From CAYLLT01 sp964591605 (GTDB lineage Bacteria > Planctomycetota > Phycisphaerae > UBA1845 > PWPN01), in assembly GCA_964591605.1 (NCBI GenBank), contig CAZQEN010000038.1, positions 1 through 33,126 on the forward strand: a stretch of DNA of 33,126 nucleotides, read 5' to 3'. Numbering within the stretch: position 1 is the first letter of the stretch; each line of letters opens with the position of its first letter. A program made the translations under genes and the position numbers. Below the pieces are notes generated by a model. That model had not been told where the DNA came from. It saw nothing but the letters and a program-made list of their open reading frames with translations, and did no database searches. This document shows, piece after piece, positions 21,105-29,800 of this stretch.

Positions 21105-23996
21105 TCACGGGCAGAGGGCCGCGCGGGGCGGACTCATCAACGCCGCCTTGATCGCTTGAGCGTCCGTCGCGTCGACCGTGCCCGAGAGGTCCACGTCATG
21201 GGCCGGATTCACGGCGGCCGGGCCGGCCTTCGTGGCCGTCCAGATCACGTCCGTCAGCGTGCCGTAGCCTCCGCCCGTGGTGTCATGCTCCAGACATCGC
21301 ACGAGACAATCCGCATCGCCGGCCACCGTCTCCGCCAGCGTTCCCGGTCCGATACTGATCGTGTAACACGCCGCGTCCGGCAGCAGGCCGGGGGCAAACT
21401 CGAGCGTGAGCGTATCTCCGGCGACGCCGACCGTGGAAGCATACGACACCGGTCCTTCCAGCGAGCCGTTCACCGTCGTCCGTCCGATGACCGACACACC
21501 GCTCGGCAAGTCCAGCGTGATCGGGCCGTCGAACTGCACCTCGATGCTCTGGATGCCCCCGCTGCGCGTCTCGACCGTCGGGCCGTTCGAGCCGTCCCCC
21601 GTCGCCGACGGATCCAGCTCGATCGCCAGAGACCCCGCCGGCCCGTGCATGCGGACGCTGCGCCACGCGAGGATCGTCCGCGTCGGCGGCGGAGCGTAGC
21701 TGATGTTCACCCGCCTCACGTCGCCCGCCGCCACCGTCACGTTCTGAATCACCTTCTGGCCCAGGCCGTTCTTGTTGCAGGTCAGCGTGTAGGTTCCCGG
21801 CGCGACCTTCAGCATGCTGTACAGCCCGTCCCCCGACGAGAGGGCGACGTACGGCGAGCCGTTGCGCGTGATCTGCGCGTCCATCACCGGTGTGACGCCG
21901 TCAATCCCCGTCACGTTGCCCAGAATGATCGCGTCGGTGGGGCTGGTCTTCCAGGTCATGGGTGGAATGGGTGCGGGTTGCTGGTATATACCGGTAACCG
22001 GATCGGTGAACCCTGCCCAGCCGTTGAAGTCCGGGTTATCCCACATGCCGTAGCTGAACACCACGTCGCCCTGCCCGCCCATCGCCCGCGTCGCCTGGAT
22101 CTCCGCGATGATCGACTCGACCGGGTGCGACCCGACCGCCCCGATGTGCCCCGGGCACATGAACCGGCCGGCCCGGTTCGCGATCCAGTCGGGAAGAATC
22201 TGGCTGTAATGCGGATTGACCGTCCGCCAGGGCTCGTCGGCCCAGTAGATCTGCGGGTTCAGGATGTCCATCGAGCCGCCCGCCAGCCAGTCCTGCCCGT
22301 CCTGGTGCACGCATGTGTACTCGTACTGGTATCCGCAATTGCTCTGCGGGTATCCGTATTGCACATACCGTTCTGGCGAGTACAGCCCCAGCGGCGAACT
22401 GCTCACCACCACCTCCGGCCGGACCTCATTGATCTGGGCATAGATGTCACGTGTGAACCGGTTGATCGCTTCGCGCGTCCAGGCGTAATAGTCCAGATTG
22501 TCCGGATTGGCCTCGCCGCCGTTGAAGCGGGCCACTGAGATCGGGTCGTGCGAATACTGAAGCGTCGTCGACGAAGATGACGGCGTGCGGATCCGGTCCC
22601 AGTGCACCGCCTGGATCGCCGGCCGGTTCACCGGGTCCGACCCGTCGTAGTGCGTCACGACGTACATGATCTGTTTGCGCACCCACGCGTGCACGTCCGG
22701 CACCGTCGGCGACAGCCACACGTAATTGCTCTCGGCGCACTGCACCGGACTGCCCACCGTCTTGTTGGGCAGGTTGTCGTTCACATCCAGACCGCTGTTG
22801 TTGTGCAGCAGCCAGTCCCGCTTATCGGGATCGCTGGCTTTGCAGTGCTGGTGGAAAACGTGATACGGATTCGGCGGCTCGGTGTAGGCGCAACTGCTTC
22901 CCATCGCCCAGCAGGTCTGCGTGTTGATGTACGCGTGGAACTCCAGCCCGTGGTCGTGGGCCGCCTTGATCGCGTACGCCATCGGATCCCAGCCGATGTC
23001 CGTCCCCGGATCGGCCATCCCCGGCACGATCAGCGGCGACCACGGCTCGTCCGGTGAGGGGTACAGCGTGTCGCACTGCCCGCGCATCTGGAACATCACC
23101 GCGTTGAAATTCGCCGCCTGCAGCTTGGTCATGATCTCATCGATCTTGGCCTTGCAGGTGGCCTCATTCGAGTTGGGCCACTCGAACCGCGTCACCCACA
23201 TGCAGCGGAACTCGGGTGGAGCCATGCCAGTCGATGTGAATACCGCCGTCACCGTCTTGCTCTGGTCCATCGTGACCGTGGTCAACGCTGCGGAAGGGTT
23301 GGCGACGCCGGATCCCGCCGAAACGGTCCATTGGCTGAACGCATAGCCCGCGTTCGCTGTGGCCGTGAGATTGACCACCTCGTTCAGCGTGCGGGTGGAC
23401 GTGCCGACGACGGGAATCGTCGTGCCCCCGCCCGACGGGCTCACGGCCATCGTCAGCTCCGGCCCGCCGGAGACGCTCGAAAACCGCACCGCGTCCGCGA
23501 CGACCACGTTCCCGGTTGTCTGGTTGCTGAGCCGTACGCGCCCCGACGTGCCCGCGGCGAAGTTGAACGTCCCCAGCGCCACCCATTGCCCGCCGCCCGA
23601 CGTCTGATTGACGGGGAATGATTGGGACCCGCCGTCGTAATCCACCGTGTATGGCGCCGCCGGCGACCGGTTGCTTCCCTGGGTGTACCGGACGGCCACC
23701 TCGTACGCACCACTGGAAGGAAGTGACGGACGCCACTCCACCTCGCCAGATGTGCTGCCGCTCCCCGTCGTATCCTTGAAGGCGTAATTCGTGCCGTAGT
23801 AGCCGCCCGTGCTGGAGCTTGTCTTCCAGCCGGTGCCGCCACCCGTTCCGCCGCTCAGAATCGTGAATGTGCTGCCGCCTGAGTTGAGCCCGTTGTCGTT
23901 GTCCACGATGACCTCAACCCCATGGGCGGCCGGCAACAATGCCCACACCGCCGCAGCGGCGACACAGGAGACGAGCTTTCGACACAGAGAGGGCAT
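21105..23996 (-). CDS. Secreted multidomain GH10-like (DUF187) hydrolase
   Basis: This 963-residue protein has a signal peptide (1 to about 26). A golvesin/xanthan-lyase-like beta domain follows (about 28-172, VIVDNDNGLNSGG through VVVADAVRFSS), then a bacterial surface repeat (180-255, AGYAFSQWTV, KTVTAVFT). The GH10-like barrel (about 259-660) shows FRCMWVTRFEWP, NFNAVMFQMRGQCDTLY, GLEFHAYINTQTCWA, AIQAVHWDRIRTP and MDILNPQIYWADEPWR. A carboxypeptidase-regulatory-like domain comes next (about 690-765). Residues 772-963 are a module shared with the 1416-residue protein at 26878, ending in a degenerate dockerin-like repeat (DVDLSGTVDATDAQAIK). It probably acts on a cell-surface or extracellular polysaccharide; substrate unknown. 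ATG 23996 has AGGAG ten bases upstream. Confidence 0.88.
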   Translation of the reverse strand: MPSLCRKLVSCVAAAAVWALLPAAHGVEVIVDNDNGLNSGGSTFTILSGGTGGGTGWKTSSSTGGYYGTNYAFKDTTGSGSTSGEVEWRPSLPSSGAYEVAVRYTQGSNRSPAAPYTVDYDGGSQSFPVNQTSGGGQWVALGTFNFAAGTSGRVRLSNQTTGNVVVADAVRFSSVSGGPELTMAVSPSGGGTTIPVVGTSTRTLNEVVNLTATANAGYAFSQWTVSAGSGVANPSAALTTVTMDQSKTVTAVFTSTGMAPPEFRCMWVTRFEWPNSNEATCKAKIDEIMTKLQAANFNAVMFQMRGQCDTLYPSPDEPWSPLIVPGMADPGTDIGWDPMAYAIKAAHDHGLEFHAYINTQTCWAMGSSCAYTEPPNPYHVFHQHCKASDPDKRDWLLHNNSGLDVNDNLPNKTVGSPVQCAESNYVWLSPTVPDVHAWVRKQIMYVVTHYDGSDPVNRPAIQAVHWDRIRTPSSSSTTLQYSHDPISVARFNGGEANPDNLDYYAWTREAINRFTRDIYAQINEVRPEVVVSSSPLGLYSPERYVQYGYPQSNCGYQYEYTCVHQDGQDWLAGGSMDILNPQIYWADEPWRTVNPHYSQILPDWIANRAGRFMCPGHIGAVGSHPVESIIAEIQATRAMGGQGDVVFSYGMWDNPDFNGWAGFTDPVTGIYQQPAPIPPMTWKTSPTDAIILGNVTGIDGVTPVMDAQITRNGSPYVALSSGDGLYSMLKVAPGTYTLTCNKNGLGQKVIQNVTVAAGDVRRVNISYAPPPTRTILAWRSVRMHGPAGSLAIELDPSATGDGSNGPTVETRSGGIQSIEVQFDGPITLDLPSGVSVIGRTTVNGSLEGPVSYASTVGVAGDTLTLEFAPGLLPDAACYTISIGPGTLAETVAGDADCLVRCLEHDTTGGGYGTLTDVIWTATKAGPAAVNPAHDVDLSGTVDATDAQAIKAALMSPPRAALCP

Positions 23997-24351
23997 TTTT
24001 CAGTTTCTCCTGAAAGGTGAATGCCTGTAAAGGGCAGCCAGACTCCGCGTTCGCAGTATCATATCATAATCTTTCCCACGTCTATCGGGTAAATCCCGGA
24101 GTTCCAGACGGATAGCCGTCTTTTGCGCCTGCCGACAGGCCGTCCGGCGCACCCCATTTCGAAAAGCGGAGTGCCTGAAAAAGACCCCAAAAAAATGCGA
24201 GAATAGACTTGCAATCGAGATTATATAAGTTTATGCTGGACTCGTCGGGAGCCGCTCGGGTTTCGTCGTCAATTCAGCCGAGTGCTGTCGGCCCACCCGA
24301 TTCTTCGCGCGTGTCCTGGGACTTTGCTGTCGTTATCATCGAGAGACTGAC
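23997..24351. other. Divergent promoter region between GH10-like gene and pseudopilin
   Basis: This 355-base spacer serves both directions. For the minus-strand gene, two overlapping TATGAT boxes are readable at 24058-24063 and 24063-24068, without a good -35 box; GCGGAG on the minus strand follows at 24043-24048. AGACGG-ATAG-CCGTCT with a trailing T-run (24106-24124) is a small terminator-like hairpin on the plus strand. A-tracts at 24178-24195 lie just upstream of the pseudopilin promoter and could act as an UP element. No gene is present. Confidence 0.5.
24209..24237 (+). promoter_or_regulatory. Pseudopilin 1 promoter with TTATATAA
   Basis: TTGCAA (24209-24214), 17 nt and TATGCT (24232-24237), with the octamer TTATATAA at 24221-24228 inside the spacer. 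ACTTGCAATCG, AGATTATATAAG and TTTA match the promoter of the second pseudopilin (31433-31459) with two single-base indels and one substitution. The start codon is 123 bases below the octamer. Confidence 0.65.
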
Positions 24352-25335
24352 ATGATCACCCCACGAACCGTCATTCATTGCCGGAAGGGCGGATTCACTC
24401 TGATTGAGGTACTGGTCGTCGTTGCCATTATTGCCCTCCTGGTGTCCATCCTGCTGCCGGCCCTCGGCCGCGCCCGCGAGCAGGCCCGCAACACCCAGTG
24501 CCTGACTCAGCTCAAACAGGTCGGCGCCGGAATCATGATGTACACCGGCGAACACCGCAGCGTTCTGCCCGGCCCCATCCATTTCCTGCTCTATTACAAC
24601 ACCAGCGCGTGGGAGGGCAAAGGGACCACCGACACCTACGGCAACCAGGGCGCTCTCTGGGCCCAGCGGCAGTTGCCCTATCTCATCGGCAAGTATCTCG
24701 GTGACCGCCGGGCCAAGAACGTCGACAACGTCGCCCGCTGCCCGACCGCCGAACGAGTCGCTGTGGCCCCCTCCACCGGCCAGCCCTGGTACTATCAGCT
24801 CCGCCCCTATTACGTGGCCAACAGCTTTTCCGGAACCAACGTCAGGAACGATAAACCCTACTACGGAACCAAACCCGCCTATCTTTTTGGTCACATGAAT
24901 CTGCCCGGCCCCGAGGGGCTCCGGGCCCTCGACGACCCGAATATCAAGTGGCCCCGCAAGATCGAAAGCATCGATCAGAGCTCCCGCGAATGGGCCGTCG
25001 CCGATCTGTGGTACTGGGAGGCACGGGGATCGGGGTTCGGAGCGGGTGTCCGCCCCGTGGGGACCTGGCCGTTTGCCCCCGATTCAACCGGCGAATTCAC
25101 TCAGTCGGTGTTCAGCCCCACTGCGCAGTCCAAGGTGCCGACCTATCCGTTCCACCTTAGTTCGGGCTCCTTCAGCTCGGACTACGAGAACGCGTCAGCG
25201 GCCGACAAGAAGACCAGCAGCCCGCGGCTGTCCAGCGGAAGGACCAATAACGTCTATATGGACGGCCACGGAGAGTCGGTCCGTAACTGGCCCGGCACGA
25301 GGAACCCCTGTTTCGCAGGGCAAAGCTGCGAGTAA
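24352..25335 (+). CDS. Type II secretion-type pseudopilin 1 (prepilin-like, DGH C-terminus)
   Basis: This 327-residue protein has a short basic leader MITPRTVIHCRKGG then FTLIEVLVVVAIIALLVSIL. This is a class III signal cut by prepilin peptidase between Gly14 and Phe15, with Glu at +5, followed by the hydrophobic stalk helix. ALGRAREQARNTQCLTQLKQ continues the helix. The C-terminal RTNNVYMDGHGESVRNW is the DG-type ending of the abundant planctomycete pseudopilin-like proteins. They are membrane-anchored outer proteins assembled, if at all, by type II secretion or type IV pilus machinery; none of that machinery is encoded here. It is paralogous to the protein at 31567. The ribosome site before ATG 24352 is weak. 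Confidence 0.92.
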   Translation: MITPRTVIHCRKGGFTLIEVLVVVAIIALLVSILLPALGRAREQARNTQCLTQLKQVGAGIMMYTGEHRSVLPGPIHFLLYYNTSAWEGKGTTDTYGNQGALWAQRQLPYLIGKYLGDRRAKNVDNVARCPTAERVAVAPSTGQPWYYQLRPYYVANSFSGTNVRNDKPYYGTKPAYLFGHMNLPGPEGLRALDDPNIKWPRKIESIDQSSREWAVADLWYWEARGSGFGAGVRPVGTWPFAPDSTGEFTQSVFSPTAQSKVPTYPFHLSSGSFSSDYENASAADKKTSSPRLSSGRTNNVYMDGHGESVRNWPGTRNPCFAGQSCE

Positions 25336-25396
25336 CCCGGCAGGTGCCCCGCTGCGACCCGCGCCCCCCGCAGGGTGAGCCGGCGTCGGTGGCGGA

Positions 25397-25444
25397 CCGA
25401 ATCGGCGCCTCCATCGGCCTCGATTCGGAAAACTTCGGTTTTTT
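25397..25444 (+). terminator. Intrinsic terminator after pseudopilin 1
   Basis: CCGAATCG (25397-25404) is inverted as CGATTCGG (25421-25428). Immediately after it GAAAAC-TTCG-GTTTTTTC (25428-25445) forms a second stem closed by a stable C(UUCG)G tetraloop and ends in six T. It lies about 60-110 bases past the pseudopilin stop and just before the next promoter. Confidence 0.65.
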
Positions 25445-25446
25445 CG

Positions 25447-25475
25447 TTGTACCGCCCGCCGGTTTTATATAAGAT
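25447..25475 (+). promoter_or_regulatory. PEP-CTERM gene promoter with TTATATAA
   Basis: TTGTAC (25447-25452), 17 nt and TAAGAT (25470-25475), with TTATATAA at 25465-25472 overlapping the -10 box. The octamer ends 117 bases before ATG 25590. GGAGGCGGAG follows at 25484-25493 in the leader. Confidence 0.55.
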
Positions 25476-25589
25476 GGCTGTTTGGAGGCGGAGGCGCCGC
25501 ACCGGATAGACACTTCTTCCGCGTACGTCGGCCGCACCTATCGCGAGCGGGAAAGGATTTGTGGTTTCATTTCTTAGAGGAGGAAAAGC

Positions 25590-26525
25590 ATGAACACCAG
25601 ATGCAAGTCGGTTCTCGCCTTCACTGCCGGGGCGCTTCTCTTGTGGGCGACTTCGGCCTGGGCAGGCGTGATCGTCGTCAACGAAGGCTTCGAGGATCCG
25701 CCGTACCCGGTGGTGTACGACGGCGGCACCGGCGAAGCGACCGTTGTCCCGGATTCGCACCCCATTTATGGTCCGACCGCCTGGGGCATGGACAGCGCCC
25801 TGCCGGGCGCCGCCAACGTGATCGTGCAGGAGGACGGGTTTGGCGTCGCCCCCGACGGCACCCCCGGCGTGGGTCAGTCCATCCGTCACAACGGCGGCAA
25901 GACGATTCGCCACAATTTCGGCCAGCACATCTTCCCCAACAATTCGGATCCGCTGATCGTTCAGTTCGATGTGTACGACTCGGGTGCCACGTCCGGTACC
26001 GCACGCATCGGCCTGCAGCTCTCTGATGTCCGTTACCAGGTGGACGCGCTCAGTGCCCTGTTCACGATGGCCCTGACCAACTTGGCCGGCAACAATGCGG
26101 TCGATGGCAGCGCCACCTCTGCATTCGGTTATGCGTTCCGTGCCGTGAACATGAGCGCCAGCTATAACGGCGATCTCACCAACATCAACGGCAAGCACGT
26201 TCGCCTGCCGGGTGTCGAGGGCCGAACCGCCAATCTTCCCGAGTGGGTCCGGATGCGGGCGGAGATCGGCAAGACGAAGATGTGGCTGTATGTCGATCGC
26301 GGCATTGATGGTACGTGGGACAATACCGGTGGCGTCACCGAGTTCGACATCGTACTCGGGGGTACCTTCCAGGGATGGTATCAGGTATCCCTCGGTGGCT
26401 TGGGCAGTGCCAGTTCGAACTTTGCGTTTTTTGACAACGTCTACGTTGAGACTCCCGAGCCGGCCTCGTTGGTCCTCCTCGGCCTGGGCGCCATGCTGAT
26501 CCGGAGGCGTCGCCGGCTCGCTTGA
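25590..26525 (+). CDS. PEP-CTERM sorting-domain protein
   Basis: This 311-residue exported protein has a signal peptide (1 to about 25, ending AWAG), a beta-rich body (NEGFEDPPYPVVYDGG, then GRTANLPEWVRMRAEIGKTK and WYQVSLGGLGS, reminiscent of concanavalin-like surface domains) and a classic PEP-CTERM tail: ETPEPASLVLLGLGAMLI followed by RRRRR. PEP-CTERM tails are recognised and cut by exosortases during export to the surface or matrix. No exosortase gene is in the window. The ribosome site is strong (GAGGAGGAAAAGC before ATG 25590), and the same GGAGGAAAAGC leader precedes the exported protein at 32811. It has its own promoter and lies after pseudopilin 1. Confidence 0.93.
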   Translation: MNTRCKSVLAFTAGALLLWATSAWAGVIVVNEGFEDPPYPVVYDGGTGEATVVPDSHPIYGPTAWGMDSALPGAANVIVQEDGFGVAPDGTPGVGQSIRHNGGKTIRHNFGQHIFPNNSDPLIVQFDVYDSGATSGTARIGLQLSDVRYQVDALSALFTMALTNLAGNNAVDGSATSAFGYAFRAVNMSASYNGDLTNINGKHVRLPGVEGRTANLPEWVRMRAEIGKTKMWLYVDRGIDGTWDNTGGVTEFDIVLGGTFQGWYQVSLGGLGSASSNFAFFDNVYVETPEPASLVLLGLGAMLIRRRRRLA

Positions 26526-26877
26526 GTTCGTGCTTTCCGGACCACTGCCCACCCGGTGGGGTGGTGGCGGTCCGAGCATCAGTGTCGCACCGCTCAGGGG
26601 TAGTCCTCCACGGCAGTGCTGCATGGCAGAACCCGGACCGTGGGGCGTTGCCCCTGTCATCTGGACGCAATGACACGCGTGAGGGCGGGCGCAGTCCGCT
26701 CGCCCTCACGCTCCGTTGATGGGAGAGGTAAACAGTTTCTCGCCACCGCCGATCGCTGTGGCGTTCCGACGGACCTCAGAGCCAGACCTCGACCGGGACC
26801 CGGTCAGCCCGCAGCGAATCACCGGGCACCGAGGCCTGCGTGCGTGAACCTTCAGTTTAGTCAGGAGTTGCGAGATC
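26526..26877. other. Intergenic spacer with two GC-rich hairpins
   Basis: CGGACC (26538-26543) pairs with GGTCCG (26569-26574) around a further partly paired GC-rich core. GCGTGAGGGCG (26677-26687) is perfectly inverted at 26701-26711 with a 13-nt loop. Neither has a T-run. The first lies 13 bases past the PEP-CTERM stop and may end that transcript. I find no convincing promoter box for the 1416-residue gene, and no TTATATAA. Confidence 0.5.
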
Positions 26878-29800
26878 ATGACCACTCATCACAAGGCCGG
26901 CATCTGCGGCGTATGGGCAATCCTCCTGCTGGTCCCTGCTGCCGCCTTCGGCGCCACTGCCCTCATCGATTTCAACACCGGTTTCGGCCAGCCCGACGAG
27001 AACTGCACCCCCCCGGCCCCGCGGCCCCCGTTGTTCAACTATCCTGACTACGCCGGCCAGACCGAGCCCTACATCGTCGAGCCCGACACCTACTGCACGG
27101 GCGACCCGCTGCGCCTCAACGGTTCCCCCGGCCGCTACGGCAACATGAGTCATCTCACGGAGTTCTACCCAGAGGGGTCGCTGGTCAGCGCCAACAACGA
27201 GATCCGCTTCAGTTGGGAAAACCCCGCCAGCGACGATCACTGGGCACGCATCATTACCTTCCCGCTCAACCGCGTGTTCCCCGTCCTCACCGCTCCCACC
27301 CTCGATGTCGCCGTGGGCAGCAGCATTCAGATGGACATCGCTCTCGTCGGCGTCCTCCCGGATGAAACCGAGAGCTTTGGCGGCCAGCTCGAATTCTCGC
27401 TGGGCCTGCGCGAGAGCGGCCTGCTCGTGCCCCTGGGCACCGACGGGCACGACTCGGCCGCGCCTCTTGAGCTCGCCGGCATCACCTGCAAGGGCCGCGA
27501 TCCGGTCAACGGGGGCGCCTGCCCCGGCGGATCGGTCACCGACCTGAACGTGCCCGTGGGCGGGGTCACCCTCACCGAGAACGGCAGCGGGCCCGTCTGG
27601 CACACCGTCAAGTGGGAGTTCGTCGATGACGGCGGCGTCACCAAGGTCGACGTCTACGTCAACAATGTCCTCACCGGCGATAATCTCAACATCGTCGGAT
27701 TCGCCGCCGGCGGAGACGGCGTGCTCTGCGGCCCGGGCGACCCGTGCGAGACCAACAAGCGCGTTTCCCTCGACAGCATGATGATCCGCAAGCCCGTCAA
27801 CGACGACGTGACCAAGAAGTGGTTCGTCCTCTTCGACAACATCATCATCGACGCCCCGACGGTCATCGCCGACACCGTGCTCATCAAGGAGCCCGTCTCT
27901 CAGCTCCATACCCGTGTGACCGTACGCTACATCGACACCGCCGCCGAAGAAGTGCGGCTCTTCCTCGACCCCGTCTCCACCCCGGAGGCGGACCCCACGC
28001 TCATCGCGACGGCCGTCCCGGGCATCGACGTCGACTTCAGCGATCGCGAGCACACCTTCACCGGCCTGACCCTGGCCACCGGCGACAAGCTCCACGCCCA
28101 GCAGGTCGTCGCCACCGTGGAAGGACCGCTCTCTTCTGAGGTCGTCGTGCAGGCCCTCTACTGCTTCGAGACTTTCGACGAATCCATCGCCAAGGCCGTC
28201 TCCCCCGGCGGCGCCGGCAATTTCACGACGTGGTACGACGTCAACAACGTCACCTTCGCCACGGCCGCCAACGACACGCTCGATGGCGACGCCGCCATGA
28301 TCATCGACGACTCCGGCTTCATGAACGGCATCTACCGCATCTATCAGTCGGCCATCCCGCAGACCGGCCGATATCGCGCCACCGCCAGGGTCCACATCAC
28401 CGAAGACCCCGACAATCCCAACGCCATCCAGGAGTACGAGATGGGCGTCGTGGTGAACGGCACCCACCGAACGGTCGGATCCTGCCATAACGAATCACTC
28501 AATGCCGTCGATCCCACGCAGCCCGGACAGGCGATCGCGGCCTACTCCGGACTCGACAGCGGAGACAACTCCGCCCAGTTGACCCAGGAAATCCACACCG
28601 GCCCCTTCGATGCCGTCGAGAACGACAACCTCCTGGTGGTGCTCAGCACCAATGTGGACACCGCCTGGAGCGAAGTGACCAAGCTGTGCGGTGAGGACGG
28701 CATCTGCGGGACCACCTCGCCCACGGTCTGCGACGATATCCTGGATACCCTGGACACCTGTGAGACCGTTGCTTGCCGCAGTCCGCAGCAGAACGCCCAG
28801 GGCACCTGGAATGTTCGTCCGAACCGGACCAATACATCCGGCACCTGGGGCAATCCCGCCGCGGTCCGCGTTGACGAGATTTGCCTGCTCCCGGCCCCGC
28901 CGTGCGCCGACGTCCCGACCCCGGGCATCCTGACGCCTGTTTACTCAGAATCGGTGCAGGTGACGGTGACCGGGGTGAGTGCCTCGGCGACCGCCGTCGC
29001 CGTCTACGCCGACGGCGTGAAGGTGGGTGAGATCACCGCTGGAATCGTCGCCGGCAACAATGTCATAGGTGTGGCGGCACCGCTGCCCGTGACCACGCTG
29101 CTGGTTGCCACGCAGACGATCGGCGGGCAGGAGAGCTGCCTGGATGCCCCCCCAATCGTCGTCATCGATATATGCAACAGCATCGCTTCCGTCCGTCCGT
29201 CCGTCCCGTTGATCGTCGGCGATACGGTGGTCAATGTAACCGGCGTGAAGACCTCGGCCCCCGCCGCCACCATGGTCGCCGTCTACGACATGGGCACCGA
29301 CGGGAGCAGCGAAACCCTCATCGGCACCGCGCCGGCCAACGGGACCGGCACCGTGCCCGTTTTCCTCACCACCGCTCTCCTCGTCGACCGCCAGATTGTC
29401 GCCACCCAGACCGTCAGCGGCATCGAGAGCTGCAAGCTCGGCGCCGCCCCCAGGACGGTCGGAAACTGCGATCAGGTCCCCGTCGTCACCCTGCAGGTGC
29501 CCCTCAATCAGGGTGCCACCTCTGTGACCGTCACCGGCGTCGACCCGCTGGCTACCCTGGTCAAGATCTATCGCAAGGACGCCAATAACGTGATGATCGG
29601 ACAACAGTACGGCAACGGAACGGATACCGTGGTCGTCGATGTTCCGCCGCTCGTGAACGGATGGCTGCTCAAGGCCACCCAGGTCCTGCGTTCGCGCGAG
29701 CAATGCGTGCCCACCGATGCCAACGGCGAGATGGTCGGAACGGGCGGCAACTCCCCCGTCCGCCTTTCCATCGGCATCCGCGAAGTGCCGAGCCTCGTCG

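Noticed and set aside
21980..21992. GGTATATACC as another copy of the octamer
   Set aside because: It is inside coding sequence of the GH10-like gene and is not TTATATAA.
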